Assembly (NCBI RefSeq): GCF_900105945.1
Contig: NZ_FNSO01000004.1
Coordinates: 1,116,001-1,180,000 of the forward strand
Source: Amycolatopsis tolypomycina
GTDB lineage: Bacteria > Actinomycetota > Actinomycetes > Mycobacteriales > Pseudonocardiaceae
DNA: 64,000 nt
Direction of reading: 5' to 3'
Shown here: positions 7,914-15,773 of the stretch, piece after piece
Numbering within the stretch: position 1 is the stretch's first letter
Layout of the letters: every line of letters begins with the position of its first letter
Program-made: the position numbers and the translations under genes
The notes under the pieces: generated by a model
Told to the model about the DNA's origin: nothing
Database searches by the model: none
Seen by the model: only the letters and a program-made list of their open reading frames with translations

Positions 7914-9524
7914 TCAGCGGGGGAGGCGGCGGAGGGCCTTGAGGCCGAAGGTCATGCCGCGGGACCACAGCGAACCCGGGATGGCGCGGGGCGGGCGCAG
8001 GGCCAGGCCGCGCTGCAGCGCGATCGACTGGGACTCCGTGTACTTGAGCAGGCCCTCGGCGCCGTTGCGGCGGCCGACGCCCGACTCCTTCATCCCGCCC
8101 ATCGGCACGCCGACGCTGCCGAACGTCGCCGCGTAGCCCTCGTTCACGTTGACCGTCCCGGCCTTGAGGCGGGCCGCGACCTCCCAGCCCGCGCGGCCGT
8201 TGCGCGACCAGACGCTGGCGTTGAGCCCGAACGGCGTGTCGTTGGCCCGCTCGATGGCGTCGGTGACGTCGGTGTAGCCGTAGATCGACACGACCGGCCC
8301 GAACGTCTCCTCCGCGAACGGCAGCATCTCCGGGGTGACGCCGGACAGCACCGTCGGCTCGTAGAACAGCGGGCCGAGGTCGGGCCGCGCGCGGCCGCCG
8401 GTGAGCACCGACGCGCCCTTCGCGCGGGCGTCCTCGACGTGCGCCGACACCGCCGCGAGCTGGTCTTCCGACGTCAGGGAGCCCATCTGGGCCTGGTAGT
8501 CCAGCGCGCCGCCGAGCCGCAGGGCCGCGGTCCGCGCCACGAACGCGCGGGTGAACTCGTCGCGGATGTCCTCGTGGACGTAGATCCGCTCGACCGACAC
8601 GCACAGCTGCCCGGCCGAGGAGAAGCACGCCGTCACCGCGCCGGTCGCGGCCTTCGCGACGTCGGCGTCGGGCAGCACGACCATCGGGTTCTTGCCGCCG
8701 AGCTCCAGCGAGTACGACGTCAGCCGCTTCGCCACCTGGCCGGCCAGCTCCTTGCCTGTCGGCGTGGAGCCGGTGAAGCAGAGGTAGTCCGACTCCTCGA
8801 TCAGCGCGGTGCCGATCTTCGACCCGCGGCCGAGCACGATCTGCCAGGTCCCGGCGGGCAGCCCGGCCTCCTCGGCGAGTTCGTGCAGCCACAGCGCCGA
8901 AAGCGCGGTCTGGTTGTCCGGCTTCTGCACGACGGCGTTGCCCGCGGCCAGCGCCGGCAGGACGTCCATCGCGGTCAGCGCCAGGGGGTAGTTCCACGGC
9001 GAGATGATCCCGACGACGCCCTTGGGGTGGCGGATCTCGCCCGCGCGGGTCAGGCCGGGGATGACGCCGGCGATCCGGCGGGGCGCGAGGATCTTCGCGG
9101 TGTGCTTGCCGTAGTAGGCCGCCACCAGCGCGGTCGCGCTGACCTCGTCGAACGCGTCGAGCCGCGCCTTGCCCGCTTCGACCTGGACCAGGTCGAGCAC
9201 CTCGTCCTGCCGGGCGAGCACCAGGTCGTGCAGCCGGGTGAGGACGCGGGCGCGTTCGGCGGGGGAGCGGTCCGCCCACGCCCGCTGGGCCGTGCGGGCG
9301 CCGGTGAACACCGCGCGCACGTCGGCGTCGGTGGCCTGCGGGAGCGTCGCGATCGGCAGTCCGGTGAACGGCGCCCGCATCCGGATCGGCGCCGAGTCCG
9401 CGCCGCCCGTCACGCGGGCGACGAGCTGGGCGGCCCGCGCCGAACTGGGCGCTCCGGCGACTCCGCCGACGGTCGGCGGGAGCGAGGTGTCTTCGACCGG
9501 TTTCGCGGGGGTCGTGCTGGTCAT
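7914..9524 (-). CDS. gabD2: Succinate-semialdehyde dehydrogenase (NADP+), GabD2 type
   Basis: Oxidises succinate semialdehyde to succinate, linking 4-aminobutyrate breakdown to the TCA cycle. The 536-residue product has the aldehyde dehydrogenase fold: the SPWNYPLAL loop, cofactor-loop FTGSTPTGK, catalytic Glu in LELGGKNP and nucleophile Cys in SSAGQLCVS. The overall pattern resembles actinobacterial GabD2 (M. tuberculosis Rv1731). Another broad aldehyde dehydrogenase specificity is possible. ATG 9524 has CGGAGA seven bases ahead. The 3' end abuts the mirrored repeat. A TACCG-T-CGGTA palindrome lies 60 bp upstream of the start. Confidence 0.82.
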   Translation of the reverse strand: MTSTTPAKPVEDTSLPPTVGGVAGAPSSARAAQLVARVTGGADSAPIRMRAPFTGLPIATLPQATDADVRAVFTGARTAQRAWADRSPAERARVLTRLHDLVLARQDEVLDLVQVEAGKARLDAFDEVSATALVAAYYGKHTAKILAPRRIAGVIPGLTRAGEIRHPKGVVGIISPWNYPLALTAMDVLPALAAGNAVVQKPDNQTALSALWLHELAEEAGLPAGTWQIVLGRGSKIGTALIEESDYLCFTGSTPTGKELAGQVAKRLTSYSLELGGKNPMVVLPDADVAKAATGAVTACFSSAGQLCVSVERIYVHEDIRDEFTRAFVARTAALRLGGALDYQAQMGSLTSEDQLAAVSAHVEDARAKGASVLTGGRARPDLGPLFYEPTVLSGVTPEMLPFAEETFGPVVSIYGYTDVTDAIERANDTPFGLNASVWSRNGRAGWEVAARLKAGTVNVNEGYAATFGSVGVPMGGMKESGVGRRNGAEGLLKYTESQSIALQRGLALRPPRAIPGSLWSRGMTFGLKALRRLPR

Positions 9525-9584
9525 GACGTCTCCGTTCAGCGGAGTCCGCGCGCCGTCGCGCAGGGGTTACCGACGAGTACACCA

Positions 9585-9595
9585 TACCGTCGGTA
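9585..9595. promoter_or_regulatory. Short palindrome upstream of gabD2, possible operator
   Basis: TACCG-T-CGGTA is a perfect 11-bp palindrome 61-71 bp before the dehydrogenase start, with a related TTACCGACG 15 bp nearer to the gene. TetR-type sites often look like this, but the motif is short and could be chance. Confidence 0.3.
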
Positions 9596-9626
9596 CGTCA
9601 GATGTCCAGCGTGATGTGAATAAGAT

Positions 9627-10520
9627 TCACGTATTGGGTGGCTTCAACGGCGGCAGCTGGTAGTTCGGCTCGGTCGGTTCCTGCTGCGCCGGGTGCGGCT
9701 GGGCCTGCGTCGCACCGCCGTAGGGATCGTCGGGCTGCTGCGCCGGGAACGGCTGCGACGCCGGCCCGCCGTACCCGGGCGGCGGCTGCGGGCCGGTCTG
9801 CGGCGGCGCTTGCGGTGGCGCCTGCGCGGGAAACGGTTGCGACGCCGGATATCCGCCGCCGTACGGCTGCTGCGCGAACTGCTGCGGTGGCGCCGGGTAC
9901 GGCCGCGACTGCTGCTGGTACGGCGCCGCGGCGGGAGCTCGCCGGCCGGCGAGGACCGCGGACACCAGTGCCATCAGCGCGACGATCCCGCCGCCGACCA
10001 GCAGCCAGAAGCCGATCCCGGTCGTGTAGTGCGACTTGATCGTCCCTTCGTCGGTCTCGTAGCTCAGGGTCGCCGAGACGTCCATGCCGAGCATCCACAC
10101 CGCCGCGGTCACCCCGGCGGCCCCCGCCACCAGGGCCGTCCGCGCGCCCGCGCGCACGCCGGGGCCCGCCGAGCGGCGCGCACCGGCGAACGCCAGCCCG
10201 GCGCCGGCCAGCAGCACGACCGCGCCGGCGGTGAGCGGGATGCCGTACCGGGCGACGTGCGTCTGCTCGTAGAACTTCTTCGCCTCCTCGCTCGGCTCGA
10301 CGGCGAACGAGCGTGACCACGCGCTGATCGTCTGGCTGCTCTCGGTCTTGCCGTTCACCACCTGCTCGAACGACGTCTGCGGCAGGAACGACCCGGCGAT
10401 CACGAGCGCCGCGGCGAGCACGCCGAGGATGCCGGCGAACAGCCGGAAGACGGCACCCGGATCGGCCGGCGGCTGCGCGGGCGGCGGGCCGTAGGGGTAC
10501 GGGTACGGGCCGGCGGTCAT
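9627..10520 (-). CDS. Four-helix membrane protein with Pro/Gln-rich tail
   Basis: A 297-residue protein. After a PYPYPYGPPP start come four hydrophobic segments. The first is FAGILGVLAAALVIAGSFLP, followed by an exposed loop with conserved-looking SQTISAWSRSF. Two more follow in the middle, and the fourth is FWLLVGGGIVALMALVSAVL. The last ~85 residues are a low-complexity Pro/Gln/Tyr tail (QPYGGGYPASQPFPAQ). Start ATG 10520 has GAGGGGAG six bases upstream; an in-frame ATG at 10580 is less likely. Tails of this kind are common in actinobacterial membrane proteins of unknown function. It lies 84 bp after the TetR gene, same strand. I do not recognise a function. Confidence 0.72.
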   Translation of the reverse strand: MTAGPYPYPYGPPPAQPPADPGAVFRLFAGILGVLAAALVIAGSFLPQTSFEQVVNGKTESSQTISAWSRSFAVEPSEEAKKFYEQTHVARYGIPLTAGAVVLLAGAGLAFAGARRSAGPGVRAGARTALVAGAAGVTAAVWMLGMDVSATLSYETDEGTIKSHYTTGIGFWLLVGGGIVALMALVSAVLAGRRAPAAAPYQQQSRPYPAPPQQFAQQPYGGGYPASQPFPAQAPPQAPPQTGPQPPPGYGGPASQPFPAQQPDDPYGGATQAQPHPAQQEPTEPNYQLPPLKPPNT

Positions 10521-10604
10521 CGGAACTCCCCTCGTTCGGAGGGGATTGGACCACGAATCCCGCTGCGGGATAAGGGGCAAAGCACCCTTGCGGCGCCGCC
10601 TTGG

Positions 10605-11222
10605 TCAGCTCGGCGCAGTGGTGGCGTCCTGGTAGAGCAGGACGGCGATGCGCTTCCACTCCTCGAGGAGCTGACGGCGCCGGTTCGGGTCGCCGCCGAG
10701 CTCGGCGTCCAGCGCCAGCCCGCGGGTGAGGTTCACGGTGAGCCAGAACAGCATTTCCGCGCGCTCCGGCGGGAGTTCGCCGGCGACCTGGGTGACGTGC
10801 TCGAGCGTGGCGCGGCCGAGCGCGCGGTCGACCGGGCGGATGGCCGCGCGCAGCTCGGGATCGGTGCGGGCGGCGACCCACAGCTCGGTGACGGCGGTGG
10901 ACAGCGTGCCCGAGTAGCCGGCCCACAGCAGGTCGATCGCCGCGGCGACGCCGGAGCCGCCGCTCGGCAGGTCTTCGAGCGAGGCGGCGAGCTGACGCCG
11001 CAGCTTCGTCGTCAGGTGCTCGACCGCGGCCGCCATCAGCTCGGCCTTCGCGGTGAAGTGGTGCTGCACCGCACCTTTCGACACGCCCGCGCGGGCGCAG
11101 ATCTCCTGGACCGACGTGCGCGCGTAGCCGACCTCGACCAGGCAGTCGATGGTGGCGTCGAGCAGTGCCGTGCGGGTCTGCTCGCGCCGCTGCGCCTGGG
11201 TCCGGTGCGCCGTCTCGGTCAC
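10605..11222 (-). CDS. TetR family transcriptional regulator
   Basis: A 205-residue repressor. The N-terminal HTH (residues about 10-58) shows TRTALLDATIDCLVEVGYAR, SVQEICARAGVSKGAVQHHF and the TAKAELMAAAVEHL helix. The C-terminal part is a helical ligand domain. The start is GTG 11222 with GGGAGG seven bases ahead. It is divergent from an acyl-CoA dehydrogenase/CoA-racemase operon, with two overlapping inverted repeats between the two starts. It is therefore probably the local repressor of that operon, likely responding to an acyl-CoA or branched acid (inference). Confidence 0.9.
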   Translation of the reverse strand: MTETAHRTQAQRREQTRTALLDATIDCLVEVGYARTSVQEICARAGVSKGAVQHHFTAKAELMAAAVEHLTTKLRRQLAASLEDLPSGGSGVAAAIDLLWAGYSGTLSTAVTELWVAARTDPELRAAIRPVDRALGRATLEHVTQVAGELPPERAEMLFWLTVNLTRGLALDAELGGDPNRRRQLLEEWKRIAVLLYQDATTAPS

Positions 11223-11249
11223 CGCGGCCTCCCTGCTTTACCTACCGGA

Positions 11250-11290
11250 CGGAATGGATGTACATTCCGATCAGAACTTACATGCTGATC
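11250..11290. promoter_or_regulatory. Overlapping inverted repeats between tetR and the acyl-CoA dehydrogenase
   Basis: CGGAATG-GATGTA-CATTCCG (11250-11269) and GATCAG-N10-CTGATC (11269-11290) abut each other in the 94-bp divergent region. The first is a perfect 20-bp dyad of the size bound by TetR dimers. It lies 28 bp from the regulator start and 47 bp from the dehydrogenase start. Assignment to the adjacent regulator is inference. Confidence 0.55.
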
Positions 11291-11316
11291 GTCATGTTTT
11301 CCAGCAGGAGGGTCCC

Positions 11317-12468
11317 GTGCCACTGCAACTGCCGAAGAGCTCGTGGAGCACGACCGAGCTCGAGGACCTCCGCGAGCTCGCGCGGTCGTTCCTGCAGAAG
11401 GAAGCCGTCCCGCATCAGGAACGCTGGGCGGCGGAGAAGAAGGCCGACCGCGAGCTGTGGACCAAGGCGGGCGAGGTCGGGCTGCTGTGCCTGTCCATCC
11501 CCGAGGAGTACGGCGGGGGTGGCGGCACCTTCGCGCACGAAGCCGTCCTCTACGAGGAGCAGGCGCGGGCCGGCGACAGCGCGTGGGGCGTCACCGTCCA
11601 CAATGGAATCGTCGCGCACTACCTGCTCGCCTACGCCGCCGAAGAGAAGAAGCGCGAGTGGCTGCCGAAGCTGGCCAGCGGCGAAATGGTCGGCGCGATC
11701 GCGATGACCGAGCCCGGCACCGGCTCCGACCTGCAGAACATCAAGACGCGCGCGGTCCGCGACGGCGACCACTACGTCCTCAACGGCGCGAAGACCTTCA
11801 TCACCAACGGGTTCCACGCCGACCTCGTGGTCGTCGCCTGCAAGACCGACCCGGACGCGGGCGCGCAGGGCGTCTCGCTGATCGTGGTCGAGACGGACAC
11901 GCCGGGCTTCCGCCGCGGCCGCGTCCTCGACAAGGTCGGGATGAAGGGCCAGGACACCGCCGAGCTGTTCTTCGACGACGTCCGCGTGCCCGCCGCCAAC
12001 CTCCTCGGCGACGCCGAGGGCCAGGGGTTCATCCAGCTGATGCTGCAGCTGCCCCAGGAGCGGCTGATCATCGCCGTCACCGCGGTGGCCGGGCTGGAGG
12101 CGGCGGTCGACCTCACGCTGGAGTACACCAAGGAGCGCACGGCGTTCGGCAGGCCGATCTTCTCCTTCCAGAACACCAAGTTCACCCTCGCCGAGGCCGC
12201 GACCGAAGCCGCGGTGGCGCGCGCGTTCCTCGACCAGTGCATCGAACGGCACCTGCGCGGCGAACTCGACGTCCAGGGCGCGGCGATGGCGAAGCTGTGG
12301 ACCACCGAGCGCGTCAACAAGGTGATCGACGACTGCGTGCAGCTCTTCGGCGGCTACGGCTACATGACCGAGTACCCGATCGCGCGGGCCTGGGCCGACG
12401 TCCGCATCTCGCGGATCTTCGGCGGCACCAGCGAAATCATGAAGGAAATCATCTCCCGCTCGCTCTGA
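11317..12468 (+). CDS. Acyl-CoA dehydrogenase
   Basis: A flavoprotein of 383 residues that introduces the alpha,beta double bond in an acyl-CoA. Family segments seen are IPEEYGGGGG near residue 65, AMTEPGTGSDL (FAD/substrate strand), VRVPAANLLG, RTAFGRPIFSFQ and the C-terminal QLFGGYGYMTEYPIAR and RIFGGTSEIMKEII. GTG 11317 is chosen because AGGAGG stands five bases upstream, while the open frame before it is TetR-side shadow sequence. A CoA-racemase/transferase gene follows 12 bp later, so the pair probably handles a branched-chain acyl-CoA. Chain-length preference cannot be read. Confidence 0.92.
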   Translation: MPLQLPKSSWSTTELEDLRELARSFLQKEAVPHQERWAAEKKADRELWTKAGEVGLLCLSIPEEYGGGGGTFAHEAVLYEEQARAGDSAWGVTVHNGIVAHYLLAYAAEEKKREWLPKLASGEMVGAIAMTEPGTGSDLQNIKTRAVRDGDHYVLNGAKTFITNGFHADLVVVACKTDPDAGAQGVSLIVVETDTPGFRRGRVLDKVGMKGQDTAELFFDDVRVPAANLLGDAEGQGFIQLMLQLPQERLIIAVTAVAGLEAAVDLTLEYTKERTAFGRPIFSFQNTKFTLAEAATEAAVARAFLDQCIERHLRGELDVQGAAMAKLWTTERVNKVIDDCVQLFGGYGYMTEYPIARAWADVRISRIFGGTSEIMKEIISRSL

Positions 12469-12480
12469 AAGGTGCCGCTC

Positions 12481-13617
12481 ATGAAAGCAGGTCCGCTCAG
12501 CGGGCTGAAGGTGGTCGAACTCGCCGGTCTCGCGCCGGGGCCGTTCGCCACGATGGTCCTCGCCGACCTCGGCGCCGACGTCGTCCGCGTCGACCGCGCG
12601 CAGCCGGGGGAGGACATCCTCGGCATCGGGACCGACCCGCTCGCCCGCGGCCGCCGGTCCGTCGGCATCAACACCAAGACGCCCGAAGGCGTCGAGCTGG
12701 TGCTGAAGCTGTGCGACACCGCCGACGTCCTCATCGAGGGCTTCCGGCCGGGCGTGGCCGAGCGGATCGGGCTCGGCCCCGACGTCGTGCACGCCCGCAA
12801 CCCGCGGCTGGTCTACGGCCGGATGACCGGCTGGGGCCAGGACGGGCCCCTGGCGAAGGCGGCCGGGCACGACATCAACTACATCGGCATCGCCGGCGCG
12901 CTGGAGCCGATCGGGCGCGCGGGCGAGCGGCCGGTGCCGCCGCTCAACCTCGTCGGCGACTTCGGCGGCGGCGGGCTGCTGCTGGCGATGGGCATCCTGG
13001 CGGCGCTGTACGAACGGAACACGTCCGGCAAGGGCCAGGTCGTCGACGCGTCGATGGTCGACGGCGCCGCGCTGCTCACCACGAGCCTGCACGGCATCAA
13101 GGCGGCCGGTCTGTGGGCGGAGGAGCGCGGCGAGAACATGCTCGACGGCGGCGCGCCCTTCTACGACACGTACGAGACCGCGGACGGCAAGTACGTCGCC
13201 GTCGGCGCGATCGAGATGCGGTTCTGGAGCGCGCTGGTGCAGGTGCTGGACTTGGACCCGGCGGAGCTGCCGCTGCACGTCGACCGGACGCAGTGGCCGC
13301 GGCTGCGCGAGATCGTGGCGGGGGCGATCGCGAAGCACACGCGCGACGAGCTCGTCGCGCGCGCCGAAGGCACCGACGCGTGCCTGACGCCGGTGCTGTC
13401 CCCCGAGGAAGCGGCGTCGCACCCGCACAACGCGGCGCGCGGCACGTTCGTCGAGATCGGCGGCATGGTCCAGCCGGCGCCGGCCCCGCGGTTCGACCGC
13501 ACCCCGCCGTCGACGCCGGAAGCCCCGCGCGCCAAGGGATCCGACACCGAGGCGGTGCTCGCCGAACTGGGCGTCACGGACCTCGAAGGCCTCCGTGCGG
13601 CGGGGGTGATCGCCTAG
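12481..13617 (+). CDS. Alpha-methylacyl-CoA racemase / CaiB-type CoA transferase
   Basis: A 378-residue member of the CoA-transferase family III. It begins with GPLSGLKVVELAGLAPGPFA, has the VRVDRAQPGED segment, the GHDINYIGIAGAL loop with the racemase-type His-Asp pair, and GDFGGGG with the Asp that acts in mycobacterial MCR. Those residues favour alpha-methylacyl-CoA racemase, which interconverts 2R/2S methyl branches so that beta-oxidation can act on them. This would suit branched fatty acids or sterol side chains. ATG 12481 is preferred over the in-frame GTG nine bases earlier. It follows the acyl-CoA dehydrogenase by 12 bp and overlaps the convergent GNAT gene by 4 bp. Confidence 0.83.
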   Translation: MKAGPLSGLKVVELAGLAPGPFATMVLADLGADVVRVDRAQPGEDILGIGTDPLARGRRSVGINTKTPEGVELVLKLCDTADVLIEGFRPGVAERIGLGPDVVHARNPRLVYGRMTGWGQDGPLAKAAGHDINYIGIAGALEPIGRAGERPVPPLNLVGDFGGGGLLLAMGILAALYERNTSGKGQVVDASMVDGAALLTTSLHGIKAAGLWAEERGENMLDGGAPFYDTYETADGKYVAVGAIEMRFWSALVQVLDLDPAELPLHVDRTQWPRLREIVAGAIAKHTRDELVARAEGTDACLTPVLSPEEAASHPHNAARGTFVEIGGMVQPAPAPRFDRTPPSTPEAPRAKGSDTEAVLAELGVTDLEGLRAAGVIA

Positions 13618-14144
13618 GGCTTCGCCCGGTCGGAGCGCACGACCGAGTAGATGACGTGGTCGCGCCACTCGCCGTCCCGGAAGTCGTAGCCGCGAAGGAC
13701 GCCTTCGCGGGTGAAGCCGGCTTTCTCGAGCGAGCGCTGTTCGGCGCGGTTGCCGGCCTCGGTCGTCGCTTCGACCCGGTTGAGCTGGGTGTGGGCGAAG
13801 AGGTAGTCGACGAGCAGGCGCTGGGCCTCGGTGCCGTAGCCGTGGCCGCGGGCCTCCGGGGCCAGCACCAGCCCGATGTTCCAGCAGTAGGTCATCGGCC
13901 CGGTGCGGGTCCGGTGCCACGAGACGAGGCCGAGCACGCGCCCGCCCAGCGTCGGCACGAGCATGCCGGTGTCGGTGGTCAGCATCCCGGTCTCGAGCCA
14001 CCGCCGGCGCAGGTAGCCGGGATCGTGCCAGCCGAACCACTGGTGCTCCCCGGCGGCGACGGGATCGTTGGTCAGCCGTTCCAGCAGGTCGAGATCGCTT
14101 TCGGCCACCGGCCGCAGCTCCACTCCGACACCGTCGTCGTCCAT
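13614..14144 (-). CDS. GNAT family N-acetyltransferase (RimJ/RimL-like)
   Basis: A 176-residue acetyltransferase. VELRPVAESDLDLLERL opens the domain. The acetyl-CoA loop reads APEARGHGYGTEAQRLLVDY, matching the (R/Q)xxGx(G/A) motif. Then come RVEATTEAGNRAEQRSLEKA and GFTREGVLRGY. These are typical of RimJ/RimL-type enzymes that acetylate small molecules or protein termini. The substrate is not predictable. Its 3' end overlaps the CoA-racemase gene by 4 bp. Its start lies 82 bp from the second mirrored repeat. Confidence 0.9.
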   Translation of the reverse strand: MDDDGVGVELRPVAESDLDLLERLTNDPVAAGEHQWFGWHDPGYLRRRWLETGMLTTDTGMLVPTLGGRVLGLVSWHRTRTGPMTYCWNIGLVLAPEARGHGYGTEAQRLLVDYLFAHTQLNRVEATTEAGNRAEQRSLEKAGFTREGVLRGYDFRDGEWRDHVIYSVVRSDRAKP

Positions 14145-14226
14145 CGGCAGACCTTATCGGCCGCTTGACCGGAACCGCGACAAGCGAAACCCGGATCGCC
14201 CGGTCGAGCCACCCCCGGTGACAGAG

Positions 14227-14410
14227 AGGTCAACACCCGTGATCCAAGAGCCGACACGCGTGATCCAGAGGCCGACACGCGTGATTCCGGGGTCGACACG
14301 CCGAAACCGGGAGGCTCGGCCGTGTCGACCCGCCAATCACGTGTGTCGACCCTGCAATCACGCGAGTTGACTCCTCAATCACGCGAGTTGACTCCTCAAT
14401 CACGCGAGGT
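14227..14410. repeat. 21-bp-period mirrored repeat element, copy 2
   Basis: Four direct half-units begin at 14228, 14249, 14270 and 14291. Four inverted half-units end at 14330, 14351, 14372 and 14393. Every step is exactly 21 bp, and the unit is the same as at 7778-7913. A partial unit follows to 14410. Unit sequences vary: GGTCAACACCCGTGATCC, GGCCGACACGCGTGATTC, and inverted forms ending GAGTTGACTCC. It lies between the restored stop of the enoyl-CoA hydratase gene (14415) and the GNAT start, two genes in tandem on the minus strand. A convergent gene pair is therefore not required for its placement. Confidence 0.85.
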
Positions 14411-14414
14411 GGCG

Positions 14415-15189
14415 TTACGTGAAGGTGCCGTGGCGGCCTTCGCCGGCGGTGAAGCGGGCCGCGCCGTCGACCGCCTCCGCCGCCAGGACTCCCTGGCCCA
14501 TCGCCGCGGCGAACTCCGCCGTCAGCGCGTCCTGCTCGGACGCGCCCCACTGGGCCAGTGCCGAGAGCCGGTCGCCGCGCAGGCACGCCTGGGGGGAACG
14601 CCGCCAGCTGCCGGGCCAGCTCCTGGGCCGCGGGCACCGCCTCGCCCGCCGGGACGAGCCGGTTGGCCAAGCCGATCTCGAAGGCCTCCTCGGCGTCGAC
14701 CGGACGTCCGGTGAGGATCAGGTCCATCGCGCGCGACTGGCCGATCAGCCGCGGCAGCCGCACCGTCCCGCCGTCGATCAGCGGGACGCCCCAGCGGCGG
14801 CAGAACACGCCGAACACCGCCGTGGCGTCCGCGACGCGCAGGTCGCACCACAGCGCCAGCTCGAGCCCGCCCGCGACGGCCGGCCCGGCGACCGCCGCGA
14901 TCACCGGCTTGCCGAGAGCCATCCGGGTGGGGCCCATCGGGCCGTCCCCGTCCGGGTGAGTCCGGTTCATCCGGTCGGTGCCGATCGCCTTGAGATCGGC
15001 CCCGGCGCAGAACGCGCCGCCGGCTCCGGTGAGCACCGCGACGGCCGCGTCCGGGTCGGCGTCGAAGGCGCGGAAGGCGTCCGCCAGTTCCGCCGCGGTC
15101 GGCCCGTCGACGGCGTTGCGGGCCGACGGCCGGTCGATGGTGATCGTCGTGACCGCGCCGTCCCGCTGCACCAGCACGTTCGGGGACAT
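14415..15189 (-). pseudogene. Enoyl-CoA hydratase, one-base frameshift near the 3' end
   Basis: A crotonase-family gene. The first 190 or so residues are intact, with TITIDRPSARNAVDG, the GAGGAFCAGADLKA oxyanion strand and AAVAGPAVAGGLELALWCDL. At a run of six G on the plus strand (14591-14596; six C in the gene) the frame is lost, and the literal frame runs on into the repeat. Removing one C gives a normal ending with the segments SEQDALTAEFAAAM and ARFTAGEGRHGTFT and a TAA at 14415-14417, total 257 residues, the usual family length. This is either a recent mutation or a homopolymer sequencing error. The start ATG 15189 has CAGGAG upstream. Confidence 0.8.
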
Positions 15190-15290
15190 GGCCGCTCCTG
15201 GGTCGATCGAGGTGTCTTCCGTCCACGCCTTCCCTACAGTATTGGGGTGGCCACTCCCAGGACGGGGACGGCGAGCCGGGGAGGAAGCGC

Positions 15291-15458
15291 ATGTCGGGCG
15301 GCGTCAAGAAGATTCTCATCGTGGGCGTGGTCGCGCTCGTGCTCTTCCTGCTGATCACCCAGCCCACCCAGTCCGCGGACTTCGTGCACCGCGTGCTCGG
15401 CTGGTTGAAGGACGGCGCCGAAGCGATCGTCACGTTCTTCCGGGCGCTCTTCTCCTGA
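15291..15458 (+). CDS. Small single-pass membrane protein, 55 aa
   Basis: Too short for most gene finders but well supported. GGGGAGG stands six bases before the ATG. The product has a short basic start (MSGGVKKI) and one hydrophobic helix (LIVGVVALVLFLLI). An amphipathic C-terminal half follows (DFVHRVLGWLKDGAEAIVTF). The arrangement suggests a membrane anchor with a surface-lying helix. Third-position G+C is coding-like. The upstream hydratase is divergent. Function unknown. Confidence 0.75.
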   Translation: MSGGVKKILIVGVVALVLFLLITQPTQSADFVHRVLGWLKDGAEAIVTFFRALFS

Positions 15459-15773
15459 CTACCGTGCGTGTTAACGGACGGTAAATCACCCAGTGTCACC
15501 AATCCCGGATTTCGGACTCCGGCACTCGACCATCCGGGTGGATTGCGGCCTGAAACGCGCAGGTCGTCGAATTCGTGGCACCCGGGGTCTGGCGAAGAGG
15601 ACCACCCCGGCCCTACGGTGCTCACATTGCGTGATCGGGTGGTTCGCCATCCCCCCGGAGAACCCCGGTACGCAGGCAGTTTCCACTCAGCAAGGTGCAG
15701 GTTGGTGCGTGCGGCACCACCGCGTGGGACAGGCGTCAGGGCCTGTCCGTCGGGGACCTACAAGGAGGCAGGG
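15459..15773. other. Intergenic space, 315 bp, long leader region
   Basis: No gene seen. The stretch has several GC-rich inverted segments and ends with a strong hairpin (15727-15748) and an AAGGAGG site. It may be a long 5' leader of the following gene. It does not match a riboswitch consensus that I can recall. Confidence 0.5.
15727..15748 (+). promoter_or_regulatory. Leader hairpin before the 160-aa protein gene
   Basis: GGACAGGC-GTCAGG-GCCTGTCC has perfect eight-base arms and a six-base loop, 13 bases before the AAGGAGG ribosome site at 15762-15768. As RNA it would place a stable stem directly ahead of the translation start. It has no U-run, so it is not a typical terminator. A DNA operator is the alternative. 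Confidence 0.45.

Noticed and set aside
7778..14410. The two repeat arrays as CRISPR arrays
   Set aside because: Units are contiguous with no unique spacers, half of them are inverted, and no cas gene is present.
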